From: Streptococcus mitis | GTDB lineage: Bacteria > Bacillota > Bacilli > Lactobacillales > Streptococcaceae | Assembly (NCBI RefSeq): GCF_009496285.1 | Contig: NZ_WIJK01000004.1 | Location: 1-64,000 of the forward strand | Reading direction: 5' to 3' | Length of the DNA stretch: 64,000 nt | Shown here: in pieces, positions 43,622 to 53,131 of the stretch | Numbering within the stretch: the first letter of the stretch is position 1 | Layout: each line of letters begins with the position of its first letter | The notes under the pieces: generated by a model | Database searches by the model: none | Told to the model about the DNA's origin: nothing | Seen by the model: only the letters and a program-made list of their open reading frames with translations | Made by a program: the position numbers and the translations under genes

Positions 43622-43837
43622 ATGGCAGAATTTACATTTGAAATCGAAGAACACTTACTCACACTCTCAGAGAATGAAAAAGGTTGGACCAAGGAAATCA
43701 ATCGTGTCAGCTTTAATGGAGCACCAGCAAAGTTTGACATTCGTGCTTGGAGTCCAGACCACACTAAGATGGGGAAAGGAATCACCCTCTCAAACGAAGA
43801 GTTTCAAGTGATGGTCGATGCCTTCAAAAATCAATAA
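43622..43837 (+). CDS. YdbC/PC4-like ssDNA-binding protein
   Basis: A 71-residue protein whose sequence (FTFEIEEHLLTLSENEKGWTKEINRVSFNG, then KFDIRAWSPDHTKMGKGITLSNEEF) is the YdbC family, bacterial homologues of the PC4 coactivator that bind single-stranded DNA as dimers. AAAGGAG lies before the ATG. It has a strong terminator, into whose T-rich tail the insertion sequence has landed. Confidence 0.85.
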   Translation: MAEFTFEIEEHLLTLSENEKGWTKEINRVSFNGAPAKFDIRAWSPDHTKMGKGITLSNEEFQVMVDAFKNQ

Positions 43838-43857
43838 GCAATCATATAAAAACAGAC

Positions 43858-43899
43858 GAAAGGAGGTTGGGAGAAAATTCCCGACCTCCTTTCTTTATT
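43858..43899 (+). terminator. Terminator of the YdbC-like gene, interrupted by IS insertion
   Basis: GAAAGGAGGTTGGGA/TCCCGACCTCCTTTC stem. The following TTTATT is the left copy of the IS target duplication. Confidence 0.85.
43892..43899. repeat. Left target-site duplication of the IS
   Basis: TCTTTATT, identical to 45300-45307. Confidence 0.9.
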
Positions 43900-45299
43900 G
43901 ACTCTTTGTCAACTGTAGTGGGTTGATGAAAAGTTATAACCTGGAGAGGACCAACTTGGTTCTCTCCTTTTTTATGTTCAAAGCAATGAGGATTCTAGTT
44001 TTAAAGTTTTCAAAGTTCCGGAAGCCAAAAGCATTGCGCTTGATGACCTTAATGAGGTTATTAGTAGCCTCTAGTTTCGCGTTTGAGTAGGGCAGTTCCA
44101 GTGCGTTCATGATTTTGTCCTTATCTTTCAAAAAGGTCTTAAAAACAGTTTGAAAAATAGGATTTACACAAGAAAACGTTTCTTCAATCAGTTCAAAGAA
44201 ATGGTCTGTTTGTTTCTCTTGGAAATGAAACAGTAATAGTTGATAGAGTTCATAGTGTTCTCTAAGTTCTTGAGAGTATGCAAGGAGCTTTTCGAGAATC
44301 TCTTTATTGGTCAAGTGTGAGCGAAAAGTCGGACGATAAAATCGTTTATCGCTGAGTTTACGGCTATCCTGTTGAATGAGTTTCCAGTAACGTTTTAGTG
44401 CCTTATATTCGTGCGATTTACGATCAAAACGATTCATGACTTGGATGCGAAGACGATTCATAGCTCGACTGAGATGTTGGACAATGTGAAAACGATCCAG
44501 AACGATTTTAGCGTTAGGAAAAAGTTTTCTGGCAATATCGTAGTAGGGGCTAAACATATCCATGGTAATGACTTTCACGCGACTTCTCACCTGACTAGAA
44601 TAACGAAAAAAATGATTGCGAATAGTCACTTGAGTTCGTCCATTCAGGATAGTTACGATCTTTCTGGAATCAAAATCCTGTGCAATGAAACTCATCAACC
44701 CTTTCTTGAAGCTGTATTCATCCCAAGACATGTGAGTTGGAAGGAAAGATAAATCTGTCTTGAATTTGAATGAATGACAGTCGAAGTAGAGACAGATAGA
44801 CTTTCTGCGATAGCCGTCATAGGGACTTTCTCGATTAATTTTTGAGTGATTTTCTGGTTGACGATGGTCGGGATTTGGTGATTCTTTTTGACTAAGGAAG
44901 TCTCTGATACAGCCATTTTTCTGCAGACTTTACAACGAAAACGACGTTTTCTCAATCGAATGAGTGTCTTATATCCTGCACATTCGAGGTAGGGAATTTT
45001 AGATTCTTTCTGGAAGTCATATTTAGTCATTTGCCCTAGGCAGTGATGACACTTAGGAGCAGGATAATCTAGTTTAGCAATGACTTCTTTATGAGTTCCA
45101 GCATCAAGATAATCCAAGATTTTGATGTTCTTGTCTTTAATTCCGAGTAAGTTTGTGATAAAATTTAATTGTTCCATAAGATTCTTTCTAATGATGGTTT
45201 GGTCACTTTTCATTATAGGTCTTATGGGACTTTTTTCTACAATAAAATAGGCTCCATAATTCCTATGGTGGTTTTACCCACTACAGAAATTATAGAGCC
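43900..45299 (-). mobile_element. ISL3-family insertion sequence, IS1167-like
   Basis: A 1400-base element. The ends align as imperfect 24-base inverted repeats: GACTCTTTGTCAACTGTAGTGGGT at the left reads against GGCTCTATAATTTCTGTAGTGGGT at the right (minus strand), with CTGTAGTGGGT perfect. Eight-base direct repeats TCTTTATT flank it exactly (43892-43899 and 45300-45307), the target duplication size of ISL3 elements. The single transposase gene is frameshifted, so the copy is probably immobile unless complemented. Close in size to IS1167 (about 1.4 kb). Confidence 0.92.
43934..45177 (-). pseudogene. ISL3 transposase, frameshifted
   Basis: The N-terminal frame (start MEQLNFITNLLG at 45177) carries the zinc-ribbon (CHHC and CKVC) and helix-turn-helix of ISL3 transposases up to STSTVIHS, then runs into a wrong frame and stops at 44695. 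The rest continues in another frame from about 44770 (FKFKTDLSFLPTHMSWDEYSFKKG) to 43934, with the DDE domain: MSWDE, VITMDMFSPYY, LDRFHIVQHL and LEATNNLIKVIKRNAFGFRNF. A small deletion near 44770-44780 explains the break; the residues normally between STVI and the next helix look short. ISL3 elements do not use programmed frameshifting, so this is decay. Confidence 0.85.
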
Positions 45300-45307
45300 T
45301 CTTTATT
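45300..45307. repeat. Right target-site duplication of the IS
   Basis: TCTTTATT; it contains the bioY stop codon (45303-45305). Confidence 0.9.
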
Positions 45308-45842
45308 TATGTGAGAAGTAGGGTTGACTACTAAGTCGTTGAAGGAGTGGTCGTCCGATAAAACTAATGGCAATAATTTTTGCAAGATCAGGAATGATAA
45401 AGGGAAGCACACCGACAGCGAGAGCCTTGTCAATAGGCATACCAGCAAGGAAGTGGAGGCTGAGAATACCACCGACAAAGACAAGGGAATCCCCTAAGAG
45501 ATTGGCTAGGAAAATACGTAGAACACTGCTATTCGTATGAGTCAGATAGGAAGCAAGCCCAGCATAGACAAGGTCAAACCATAGATAACCAGCACTTGGC
45601 CCAATTAAAACGTGAAAACCAGCTCCGCCGCTAGCAAAGACAGGAAGTCCAATAGCCCCCAGTAAGAGATAGAGTCCAACAGAGAGAACGGCTTCCCTAG
45701 GTCGAAAAACAGTAGCGATGAGTCCGATAGCAAAATTTTGAAGAGTAAATGGAACAGGTCCAATTGGGATACTGATTTGGGCTAATACTGCAATCAGAGC
45801 AGCTCCAATAGCAGGAATAGCGTAAATGTGTGCTTTTTTCAT
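45303..45842 (-). CDS. bioY: Biotin transporter substrate-binding component BioY
   Basis: A 179-residue membrane S-component of an ECF-type biotin importer; it works alone or with the shared EcfAAT module. It shows six hydrophobic segments and BioY motifs: QISIPIGPVPFTLQNFAIGL (about 22-41), GAIGLPVFASGGAGF and GPSAGYLWF. The stop lies in the 8-bp target duplication of the downstream IS, so the insertion left the coding sequence intact but removed its natural 3' flank. Promoter and a BirA-type operator lie just upstream of the ATG. Confidence 0.93.
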   Translation of the reverse strand: MKKAHIYAIPAIGAALIAVLAQISIPIGPVPFTLQNFAIGLIATVFRPREAVLSVGLYLLLGAIGLPVFASGGAGFHVLIGPSAGYLWFDLVYAGLASYLTHTNSSVLRIFLANLLGDSLVFVGGILSLHFLAGMPIDKALAVGVLPFIIPDLAKIIAISFIGRPLLQRLSSQPYFSHK

Positions 45843-45880
45843 AATAGTTAACCTCTTTTTTAATTTATAGTAACTATTAT
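45841..45880 (-). promoter_or_regulatory. BirA-type operator of bioY
   Basis: Inverted repeat ATAATAGTTAAC (45841-45852) and GTAACTATTAT (45870-45880) with a 17-base spacer. GTTAAC-centred half-sites with about 14-17 bases between them fit the BirA operator of Firmicutes. It covers the -10 box and reaches the start codon. Confidence 0.7.
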
Positions 45881-45903
45881 ACTGGAAGGTAGATGATTGT
45901 CAA
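45876..45903 (-). promoter_or_regulatory. Promoter of bioY
   Basis: On the minus strand TTGACA (45903-45898), 16 bases, TATAAT (45881-45876). Confidence 0.8.
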
Positions 45904-46100
45904 CGTGTTTTAAAAATAAAGGTTACAAATCTGTAATGGCCGATTTAGAGAGAGCCGGAGGACAAGAGATTTTTCAAAACACAGGTAAATCTTATCAGTA
46001 ATAAAAAGATGAGCCTTATGGAAGTTGGCTATCATATAGTGCAAACACTTAGGAATCCTGATGGGATGCTATTTTTAAGTGTTTTATAATTTGCTCTAGT

Positions 46101-46151
46101 AAAAGAAAAAGATTGAAGAAAATAGTCCAAAATAGGCTTTTTCTTCAATCT
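46101..46151 (-). terminator. Terminator of gor
   Basis: AGATTGAAGAA/TTCTTCAATCT stem (46110-46120 with 46141-46151); the T run follows on the minus strand. Confidence 0.75.
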
Positions 46152-46178
46152 GAGTGACCGTGATGGTCTCTTTTTGTA

Positions 46179-47525
46179 TTAACGCATAGTCACAAATTCT
46201 TCTGAACCTGTAGGATGGATAGCGACTGTAGCATCAAAGTCTGCTTTTGTAGCGCCCATCTTGATAGCAACTGCGAAGCCTTGAATCATTTCATCGACGC
46301 CGTAGCCGATACCATGAAGGCCAACGACCTTTTCGTCCGCACCAGCTGTAACGAGCTTGAAGCGTGCTTCTTGACGGTGACTAGTAACTGCTGAATACAT
46401 AGAAGCAAATTTTGAAGTATAAACTTTAATGTTTTCTTGTCCATACTCTTTGATGGCTTCTTCCTCAGTCAGGCCGACTGTTCCGATAGCTGGGTGTGAG
46501 AAGACAACAGTTGGAATAGTCGTGTAGTCCATTTTTGCATTGGTTTTTCCATTGAAAAGTCTTTCAGAGAGTGTACGCCCAGCTTTGATAGCGACAGGAG
46601 TCAGTTCCTTTTCGCCTGTGACATCTCCAAGAGCGTAGATACCTTCAACGACAGTATTTTGGTATTCATCAACCTGGATAAAGCCGCGTTCATTGAGGGT
46701 AACGCCTGCCTTTTCTAGCTGGAGTCCTTCAACGTTTGGACGGCGGCCAGTTGCCCAGATAACTTGACTGGCAGTATGAGTACTACCATCTTCGAAATGA
46801 ATGGTAGTGCCTTGTTCAGTTTTTTCAAGTTTAGCAGGAACCTTATGGGTGTGGAGGTTTAATCCAGTATTTTCCATTTCCTGAACCAAGCTCTCAACAA
46901 TATAGCTATCAAATCCACGGAGCGGACGATCACGACGGACAAATAAATCTGTCTGTACACCAAGGGTATGGAGCACGCCAGCTAATTCGACAGCAATATA
47001 ACCAGCACCTAGAATAGCTACCGATTCAGGCAACTCTTCCCAGGCAAAGACATCATCAGAACTACCACCTAGTTCAGCACCAGGAATGTCAGGAATATGT
47101 GGATGTGCTCCGGTCGCAATCACAATGTGCTTAGCGTGAATCAACTCGCCATTAACGCTGACTGTATGAGCATCTACGAATTCAGCACGTCCTTCAATCA
47201 AATCAACTCCGTTACGCTTAAAGCTACCATCGTAAGACGAGCGAGCACGGTCAATGTAGGCTTCACGATTCTGACGAAGCGTAGCATAATCAAATTCATT
47301 CCCAGTACTTATAAAACCATAGTCAGGTCCATATTTGTGGATACTCTCTGCGATTTGGGCTCCATACCACATAATTTTCTTGGGCACACAACCCATATTA
47401 ACGCAGGTTCCTCCTAGTTTGTTTTCTTCAATAACTGCAGCTTTAGCACCGTGTTCACCAGCACGATTCATAGTAGCAATACCTCCGCTACCTCCTCCGA
47501 TGGCGATAATGTCATATTCTCTCAT
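46179..47525 (-). CDS. gor: Glutathione-disulfide reductase
   Basis: A 448-residue FAD/NADPH enzyme that reduces oxidised glutathione. Streptococci here import rather than make glutathione, and the enzyme supports oxidative and metal stress resistance. Seen: FAD motif IGGGSGG (residue 8 on), redox-active [13 protein letters not shown] (two cysteines five apart), NADPH motif [11 protein letters not shown] with the following R-R-D-R patch, ALGDVTG, and the C-terminal [11 protein letters not shown] with the catalytic histidine-glutamate pair. The start at 47525 is chosen for AAAGGAG; the longer frame would begin inside the promoter. Confidence 0.94.
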   Translation of the reverse strand: MREYDIIAIGGGSGGIATMNRAGEHGAKAAVIEENKLGGTCVNMGCVPKKIMWYGAQIAESIHKYGPDYGFISTGNEFDYATLRQNREAYIDRARSSYDGSFKRNGVDLIEGRAEFVDAHTVSVNGELIHAKHIVIATGAHPHIPDIPGAELGGSSDDVFAWEELPESVAILGAGYIAVELAGVLHTLGVQTDLFVRRDRPLRGFDSYIVESLVQEMENTGLNLHTHKVPAKLEKTEQGTTIHFEDGSTHTASQVIWATGRRPNVEGLQLEKAGVTLNERGFIQVDEYQNTVVEGIYALGDVTGEKELTPVAIKAGRTLSERLFNGKTNAKMDYTTIPTVVFSHPAIGTVGLTEEEAIKEYGQENIKVYTSKFASMYSAVTSHRQEARFKLVTAGADEKVVGLHGIGYGVDEMIQGFAVAIKMGATKADFDATVAIHPTGSEEFVTMR

Positions 47526-47555
47526 AGAAAGCTCCTTTAGTTGTTTTCTAGTCAT

Positions 47556-47584
47556 ATTCTATCTTTTTTTGGGAGGCAATGCAA
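47556..47584 (-). promoter_or_regulatory. Promoter of gor
   Basis: On the minus strand TTGCAT (47584-47579), 17 bases, TAGAAT (47561-47556). Confidence 0.65.
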
Positions 47585-47703
47585 AAATCTGCTACGCTTA
47601 AAAATTTCAAGAAAATGCTTGCAAAAATAAAAAAGAAAGTGTATTATATAACTAATACAACAACAAAAGATTTTGCAAATGTTTTTGGATAATGAGAAAT
47701 AAA

Positions 47704-47732
47704 TTGTCCATTTTTAGGATATGTGCTATAAT
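47704..47732 (+). promoter_or_regulatory. Promoter of the macAB-like operon
   Basis: TTGTCC (47704-47709), 17 bases, TATAAT (47727-47732) with extended TG at 47724. Confidence 0.7.
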
Positions 47733-47765
47733 CTTAACATATATATTTATAAAAGGGGTATTGCT

Positions 47766-48953
47766 ATGAAAAGAAAGTCAAAAGCTAAGAAATGGCCTTT
47801 ATTTACTGCTATTGGAGTGGCGTCAGTTCTTGTAGTGGGTGCAGCTACTGTTCTTCTGTTAAGACAACCAAATCAAGCTGCAGCAAAAGATGAAACTGCT
47901 AAGATAGTCCTTGCCAAAGAGGGGTCTGTGGCATCTTCAGTTCTTTTATCAGGTACAGTAACTGCTCAAAAAGAACAATATGTTTATTTTGATGGCAGCA
48001 AGGGAGACTTGGATGAGGTTCTAGTTTCAGTTGGTGATAAGGTAAGCGAGGGCCAGGCCTTAGTCAAGTATAGTAGTACAGAAGCCCAGACTGCCTATGA
48101 TGCTGCAAGCCGTGCTGTAGCTAAAGCTGACCGTCATATCAATGAATTAAACGATGCACGTAATACCGCCGCAGCAACACCAAGTCTTCCTCAAGCAGGT
48201 CTAGAAGGAGCAACTGGACAAGCACCAGCTCAGTCATCCGGTTCTGCCACCGCTGCTATTGATTCTCAAATCAGCGATGCACGCGATGTGCGTGCAGATG
48301 CAGAAGCGCAACTCGAAAAAGCTCAAGCCCAGTTGAATGCTGCTACGGTATTGAGTACGGTGGAGGGAACAGTTGTTGAAGTGAATCGGAATGTTTCAAA
48401 ATCTCTAACAGGAAATAGTCAAGTTTTGGTTCATATCGTAAGTAACGATAACTTGCAGGTCAAGGGAGAGCTTTCTGAGTACAATCTTGCCAATCTATCT
48501 GTAGGCCAAGAAGTCACTTTCACTTCCAAGGTTTACCCGGATAAAACTTGGAATGGTAAGATTAGCTATATTTCAAATTATCCAAAGAACAGTAGCGAAG
48601 CAAGTAGTAGCTTAGCTGGTTCAAACTCAGGATCTAAGTACCCATATACGGTCGATGTAACTAGTGAAATTGGCGATTTGAAGCAAGGATTTACTGTTAG
48701 TGTTGAAGTCAAGAATAAGAGCAAGGCCTTGATCGTTCCAATTTCGAGTGTAGTGATGGAAGAAGACAAAAACTATGTTTGGATTCTTGATGAAAATCAA
48801 AAGGCCAAAAAAGTTGAAGTTGGATTGGGCAATGCGGACGCAGAAAACCAAGAAATCACATCTGGTTTGACAGATGGAGCAAAAGTCATCAGTAATCCGA
48901 CAGCTTCCTTGCAAGAAGGAAAAGAGGTGAAGACTGATGAAGCAACTAATTAG
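47766..48953 (+). CDS. MacA-like efflux adaptor protein
   Basis: A 395-residue membrane-fusion protein: a basic N-terminus, one membrane helix (about 10-32), then a barrel-sandwich/lipoyl segment, a helical hairpin rich in A/Q/E (about 105-200, interrupted by a P/S/G-rich loop), the second lipoyl half (STVEGTVVEVNRNVS), and a beta-barrel with the YISNYP region. The ATG at 47766 follows AAGGGG; the longer frame overlaps the -10 box. It overlaps the ATPase gene by 17 bases. The pneumococcal MacAB-like pump at the same locus has been studied structurally and linked to antimicrobial peptide resistance. Confidence 0.88.
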   Translation: MKRKSKAKKWPLFTAIGVASVLVVGAATVLLLRQPNQAAAKDETAKIVLAKEGSVASSVLLSGTVTAQKEQYVYFDGSKGDLDEVLVSVGDKVSEGQALVKYSSTEAQTAYDAASRAVAKADRHINELNDARNTAAATPSLPQAGLEGATGQAPAQSSGSATAAIDSQISDARDVRADAEAQLEKAQAQLNAATVLSTVEGTVVEVNRNVSKSLTGNSQVLVHIVSNDNLQVKGELSEYNLANLSVGQEVTFTSKVYPDKTWNGKISYISNYPKNSSEASSSLAGSNSGSKYPYTVDVTSEIGDLKQGFTVSVEVKNKSKALIVPISSVVMEEDKNYVWILDENQKAKKVEVGLGNADAENQEITSGLTDGAKVISNPTASLQEGKEVKTDEATN

Positions 48954-49638
48954 CCTCAAAAATATCTGCCGTAGCTATCGAAATGGTGACCAAGAACTTC
49001 AAGTCCTTAAAAACATTAACCTAGAAGTTCAAGAGGGAGAATTTGTAGCTATCATGGGACCATCCGGTTCAGGTAAGTCAACCCTCATGAACACTATTGG
49101 GATGTTGGATACTCCTACAAGTGGTCAGTATTTTCTAGATGGCAAAGAAGTAGCTGGTCTGGGTGAAAAACAATTAGCCAAGGTTCGAAATCAAGAAATC
49201 GGATTTGTATTTCAGCAATTCTTTCTCTTGTCTAAAATGAATGCCCTCCAAAATGTCGAACTTCCCTTGATTTATGCGGGGGTTCCTGCTTCAAAACGTC
49301 GCAAATTAGCAGAAGAGTATTTGGAAAAGGTTGAACTGACTGAACGTAGCCATCATTTACCTTCGGAGTTGTCTGGGGGGCAGAAACAAAGGGTGGCCAT
49401 AGCGCGTGCACTCGTTAACAATCCTTCTATCATCTTAGCTGATGAACCAACAGGAGCTCTGGATACCAAAACGGGTAATCAGATCATGCAACTCTTAGTT
49501 GAATTAAACAAAGAAGGAAAAACCATCATTATGGTAACGCATGAGCCTGAAATTGCCGCCTACGCCAAGCGTCAAATCGTCATCCGCGATGGTGTCATTT
49601 CATCTGATAGTGGCCAAGTAGAAAAGGAGGAGAACTAA
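48937..49638 (+). CDS. MacB-like ABC transporter ATPase subunit
   Basis: A 233-residue ATPase of the LolD/MacB group: Walker A GPSGSGKS (about 43), Q-loop, signature LSGGQKQRVAIARAL, Walker B IILADEPTGALD, and switch histidine in VTHEPEIA. In proteobacterial MacB the ATPase and permease are one chain; here they are split, as usual in Gram-positive bacteria. It starts within the adaptor gene and is followed one base later by the permease gene. Confidence 0.92.
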   Translation: MKQLISLKNICRSYRNGDQELQVLKNINLEVQEGEFVAIMGPSGSGKSTLMNTIGMLDTPTSGQYFLDGKEVAGLGEKQLAKVRNQEIGFVFQQFFLLSKMNALQNVELPLIYAGVPASKRRKLAEEYLEKVELTERSHHLPSELSGGQKQRVAIARALVNNPSIILADEPTGALDTKTGNQIMQLLVELNKEGKTIIMVTHEPEIAAYAKRQIVIRDGVISSDSGQVEKEEN

Positions 49639-49639
49639 G

Positions 49640-50899
49640 ATGCAGAATCTGAAATTTGCCTTTTCATCCATTATGGCCCACAAGATGCGTTCCTTCCTGA
49701 CCATGATTGGTATTATCATCGGTGTTTCCTCCGTTGTCGTTATCATGGCTTTGGGAGACTCCATGTCTCGTCAGGTCAATAAAAATATGACCAAGTCCCA
49801 GAAAGACATCCATGTCTTTTTCTCACCTACCAAGAGTAAGGATGGTTCCTTTACACAAAGACAATCTGCATTGACCTTGTCTGGTGGTCAAGAAGAAAAT
49901 TTTGTTGAACCCCCAAAACCTCAAGAAGCATGGGTCAAGGAAGCTGCTAAGCTCAAGGGAGTGGATAGCTACTATGTGACCAACTCAGCCAATGTAACCT
50001 TGACTTATAAGGATAAAAAGGTCGAACACGCTAACATGACGGGTGGGAATGTCACCTATATGGATGCGGTCGAAAATGAAATCATTGCAGGTCGTGGCCT
50101 TAGAGCGCAAGATTATAAAGATTTTGCAAGTGTGATCATTTTAGATGAAGAGCTTGCCAATAGCCTTTTTGGTTCAGCACAAGAAGCTCTCAACCAAATT
50201 GTTGAAGTAAATGAAATCAGTTACCGTGTTATTGGTGTTTATGCAAGTAAGGAAGCTAAGGCTGCGAAAACATTTGGTGTCGGAGGACTACCAATCACGA
50301 CCAATATTTCCTTAGCAGCTAATTTTAACACAGATGAGATTTCAAATATTGTCTTCCGTGTCAATGATACTAGCTTAACCCAGACTTTAGGACCAGAGTT
50401 GGCAAGAAGAATGACAGAGATTGCAGGTCTTCAACAAGGGGAATATCAAGTTGCAGATGCGTCTGCTGCCTTCCAAGAAGTTCAACAACTCTTTGGCTTC
50501 ATAACAACGATTATTAGTGCCATTGCGGGGATTTCCCTTTTTGTCGGTGGTACTGGTGTTATGAACATTATGCTTGTTTCAGTGACAGAGCGTACTCGCG
50601 AGATTGGTCTACGAAAAGCACTGGGAGCTACACGGGCTAATATTCTGGTTCAGTTTTTGATTGAATCCATGATTTTAACCTTATTAGGTGGGGTTATCGG
50701 CCTTGTGCTGGCTGCAGGAGTGACTATGCTTGCAGGTGTCCTTCTTCAAAACATGATTGCAGGAATCGAAGTTGGCGTATCCATCCCAATCGCTCTCTTT
50801 AGTTTAGCGGTCTCAGCTGGTATCGGTATGATATTTGGTGTTTTACCAGCCAACAAAGCCTCTAAGCTTGATCCAATCGAAGCTCTTCGCTATGAATAA
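49640..50899 (+). CDS. MacB-like ABC transporter permease
   Basis: A 419-residue MacB/FtsX-type permease. The first helix is at 17-40 (FLTMIGIIIGVSSVVVIMAL), followed by a large extracellular domain (about 45-285), then three helices in the C-terminal third with the conserved ERTREIGLRKALGATRANIL coupling segment and the LDPIEALRYE end. It completes the three-gene pump that is expected to extrude peptides or hydrophobic drugs by mechanotransmission rather than direct passage. A terminator follows. Confidence 0.92.
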   Translation: MQNLKFAFSSIMAHKMRSFLTMIGIIIGVSSVVVIMALGDSMSRQVNKNMTKSQKDIHVFFSPTKSKDGSFTQRQSALTLSGGQEENFVEPPKPQEAWVKEAAKLKGVDSYYVTNSANVTLTYKDKKVEHANMTGGNVTYMDAVENEIIAGRGLRAQDYKDFASVIILDEELANSLFGSAQEALNQIVEVNEISYRVIGVYASKEAKAAKTFGVGGLPITTNISLAANFNTDEISNIVFRVNDTSLTQTLGPELARRMTEIAGLQQGEYQVADASAAFQEVQQLFGFITTIISAIAGISLFVGGTGVMNIMLVSVTERTREIGLRKALGATRANILVQFLIESMILTLLGGVIGLVLAAGVTMLAGVLLQNMIAGIEVGVSIPIALFSLAVSAGIGMIFGVLPANKASKLDPIEALRYE

Positions 50900-50910
50900 T
50901 TTAAAAGATA

Positions 50911-50945
50911 AAAAACGAGATAGACATTTGTCTGTCTTGTTTTTG
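50911..50945 (+). terminator. Terminator of the macAB-like operon
   Basis: AAAACGAGATAGAC/GTCTGTCTTGTTTT with a 4-base loop and T run. Confidence 0.8.
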
Positions 50946-50977
50946 TATGGATTTCCTTATCGAAAATCATCAAAATA

Positions 50978-50986
50978 TGATATAAT
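50978..50986 (+). promoter_or_regulatory. Extended -10 promoter of metG
   Basis: TGATATAAT (-10 at 50981-50986). The -35 is poor. Its transcript start is upstream of ATG 51032 and just past the frame's first ATG at 50990. Confidence 0.6.
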
Positions 50987-51031
50987 GAAGTGTTAGAAAA
51001 ACAGGTTTCATTTGCCTGGAAAGGAAAAATT

Positions 51032-53029
51032 ATGTCTGAAAAGAATTTTTATATTACAACACCGATTTACTATCCATCTGGTAAACTTCATATCGGTTCT
51101 GCCTACACAACTATCGCATGTGATGTCCTAGCTCGTTACAAACGCCTGATGGGCTACGATGTCTTTTATCTGACTGGTCTTGATGAGCATGGCCAAAAGA
51201 TTCAACAAAAAGCAGAAGAAGCTGGGATTACACCACAAGCCTATGTTGATGGTATGGCAGTTGGAGTTAAAGAACTCTGGCAATTACTCGATATCTCATA
51301 TGATAAATTTATCCGTACAACTGATGATTACCATGAAAAAGTAGTAGCACAAGTTTTTGAACGCTTGCTTGCTCAAGATGACATCTACTTAGGTGAATAC
51401 TCAGGTTGGTATTCAGTTTCAGATGAGGAATTCTTTACAGAAAGTCAGCTTGCGGAAGTTTTCCGTGATGAAGCTGGAAATGTGACGGGTGGTATCGCTC
51501 CATCAGGTCACGAGGTTGAATGGGTTTCAGAAGAATCTTACTTCCTTCGCCTCAGCAAATACCAAGACCGCTTGGTCGAATTTTTCAAATCACATCCTGA
51601 CTTCATCACTCCAGATGGTCGCCTTAATGAAATGCTGCGTAACTTTATCGAGCCAGGTTTGGAAGACTTAGCAGTTTCTCGTACAACCTTTACATGGGGA
51701 GTGCCTGTCCCATCAAATCCTAAACACGTTGTCTACGTTTGGATCGATGCCCTTCTTAACTATGCGACAGCTCTTGGTTACGGTCAAGATGAACATGGCA
51801 ACTTTGATAAGTTCTGGAATGGAACAGTCTTCCATATGGTTGGAAAAGACATCCTTCGTTTCCACTCCATCTACTGGCCAATCCTTCTTATGATGTTGGA
51901 TGTTAAATTACCTGACCGCTTGATTGCTCACGGTTGGTTTGTCATGAAAGATGGCAAGATGTCTAAGTCTAAAGGGAATGTCGTTTATCCTGAAATGTTG
52001 GTAGAGCGCTATGGCCTCGATCCACTTCGTTACTACCTCATGCGTAGCCTTCCAGTTGGTTCAGACGGAACCTTCACTCCAGAGGACTATGTAGGGCGTA
52101 TCAACTATGAATTGGCAAACGATCTTGGAAACCTCCTCAACCGTACTGTTTCAATGATTAACAAGTACTTTGATGGTCAAATCCCTGCCTATGTAGAAGG
52201 TGTAACAGACTTTGACAATGAACTTGCTCAAGTGGCAGAACAATCAATTGCTGACTACAATGCCTATATGGAAGCAGTTGACTATCCACGTGCGCTTGAA
52301 GCAGTCTGGACTCTTATATCACGTACCAACAAATACATCGATGAGACAGCTCCATGGGTACTGGCCAAGGATGAAGCGCATCGTGACCAATTGGCCAGTG
52401 TTATGAGTCACTTGGCAGCCAGCCTTCGTGTCGTAGCCCACTTGATTGAGCCGTTTATGATGGAAACCAGTCGTGCAGTCTTGACTCAACTTGGTCTCGC
52501 AGAAGTTTCTAGCCTTGAAAACTTGAGTTTAGCTGATTTCCCTGCAGGAGTAACAGTAGTTGCTAAAGGAACACCAATTTTCCCACGTCTCGATATGGAA
52601 GAAGAAATCGCCTATATCAAGGAACAAATGGAAGGTAACAAGCCAGCCGTCGAAAAAGAATGGAATCCAGATGAAGTCGAACTCAAACTAAACAAGGAAG
52701 AAATCAAGTTTGAAGACTTTGACAAGGTTGAAATCCGTGTCGCAGAAGTCAAAGAAGTGTCTAAAGTGGAAGGTTCTGATAAGTTGCTTCAATTCCGCCT
52801 TGATGCTGGTGACGGTGAAGACCGTCAAATCCTTTCTGGTATTGCGAAATACTATCCAAACGAACAAGAATTGGTCGGCAAGAAAGTCCAAATCGTTGCC
52901 AACCTCAAACCACGTAAAATGATGAAAAAATATGTCAGCCAAGGGATGATTCTCTCAGCTGAACATGATGGCAAATTAACCCTTCTCACAGTTGATCCGT
53001 CTGTACCAAACGGAAGTGTGATTGGATAA
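51032..53029 (+). CDS. metG: Methionyl-tRNA synthetase
   Basis: A 665-residue class I synthetase that charges tRNA-Met. Seen: the HIGH-type motif KLHIGSAY (about residue 17), the KMSKSKGNV loop (about 310), an alpha-helical anticodon-binding domain, and a C-terminal EMAP-like tRNA-binding domain (from about 560: [17 protein letters not shown]). It lacks the four-cysteine zinc knuckle seen in E. coli, so it is the Gram-positive type. ATG 51032 has AAAGGA 6 bases upstream and is preferred over 50990. Confidence 0.96.
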   Translation: MSEKNFYITTPIYYPSGKLHIGSAYTTIACDVLARYKRLMGYDVFYLTGLDEHGQKIQQKAEEAGITPQAYVDGMAVGVKELWQLLDISYDKFIRTTDDYHEKVVAQVFERLLAQDDIYLGEYSGWYSVSDEEFFTESQLAEVFRDEAGNVTGGIAPSGHEVEWVSEESYFLRLSKYQDRLVEFFKSHPDFITPDGRLNEMLRNFIEPGLEDLAVSRTTFTWGVPVPSNPKHVVYVWIDALLNYATALGYGQDEHGNFDKFWNGTVFHMVGKDILRFHSIYWPILLMMLDVKLPDRLIAHGWFVMKDGKMSKSKGNVVYPEMLVERYGLDPLRYYLMRSLPVGSDGTFTPEDYVGRINYELANDLGNLLNRTVSMINKYFDGQIPAYVEGVTDFDNELAQVAEQSIADYNAYMEAVDYPRALEAVWTLISRTNKYIDETAPWVLAKDEAHRDQLASVMSHLAASLRVVAHLIEPFMMETSRAVLTQLGLAEVSSLENLSLADFPAGVTVVAKGTPIFPRLDMEEEIAYIKEQMEGNKPAVEKEWNPDEVELKLNKEEIKFEDFDKVEIRVAEVKEVSKVEGSDKLLQFRLDAGDGEDRQILSGIAKYYPNEQELVGKKVQIVANLKPRKMMKKYVSQGMILSAEHDGKLTLLTVDPSVPNGSVIG

Positions 53030-53034
53030 GATCT

Positions 53035-53067
53035 AAAAGGACCAGTTTAAGCTGGTTCTTTTCTTTT
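53035..53067 (+). terminator. Terminator after metG
   Basis: AAAAGGACCAG/CTGGTTCTTTT stem and T run. Confidence 0.8.
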
Positions 53068-53079
53068 GTATGACGATAG

Positions 53080-53108
53080 TTGATAAAAGAGGCATTCTGC
53101 TTTATAAT
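53080..53108 (+). promoter_or_regulatory. Promoter of the aldo/keto reductase gene
   Basis: TTGATA (53080-53085), 17 bases, TATAAT (53103-53108). Confidence 0.75.
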
Positions 53109-53131
53109 GAAGAAAAACGGAGGAAGTTGCC

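Larger units (their letters stand above)
45843..46178. other. Intergenic stretch between bioY and gor
   Basis: It holds the bioY promoter/operator and the gor terminator. In between, 45900-46001 has an open stretch ending GGQEIFQNTGKSYQ (plus strand) that might be the tail of a lost gene, but nothing identifies it. Confidence 0.5.

Noticed and set aside
45900..46001. Open stretch ending in a 22-codon frame (MADLERAGGQEIFQ)
   Set aside because: Could be the tail of a lost gene, but too short, without a ribosome site, and not recognised.
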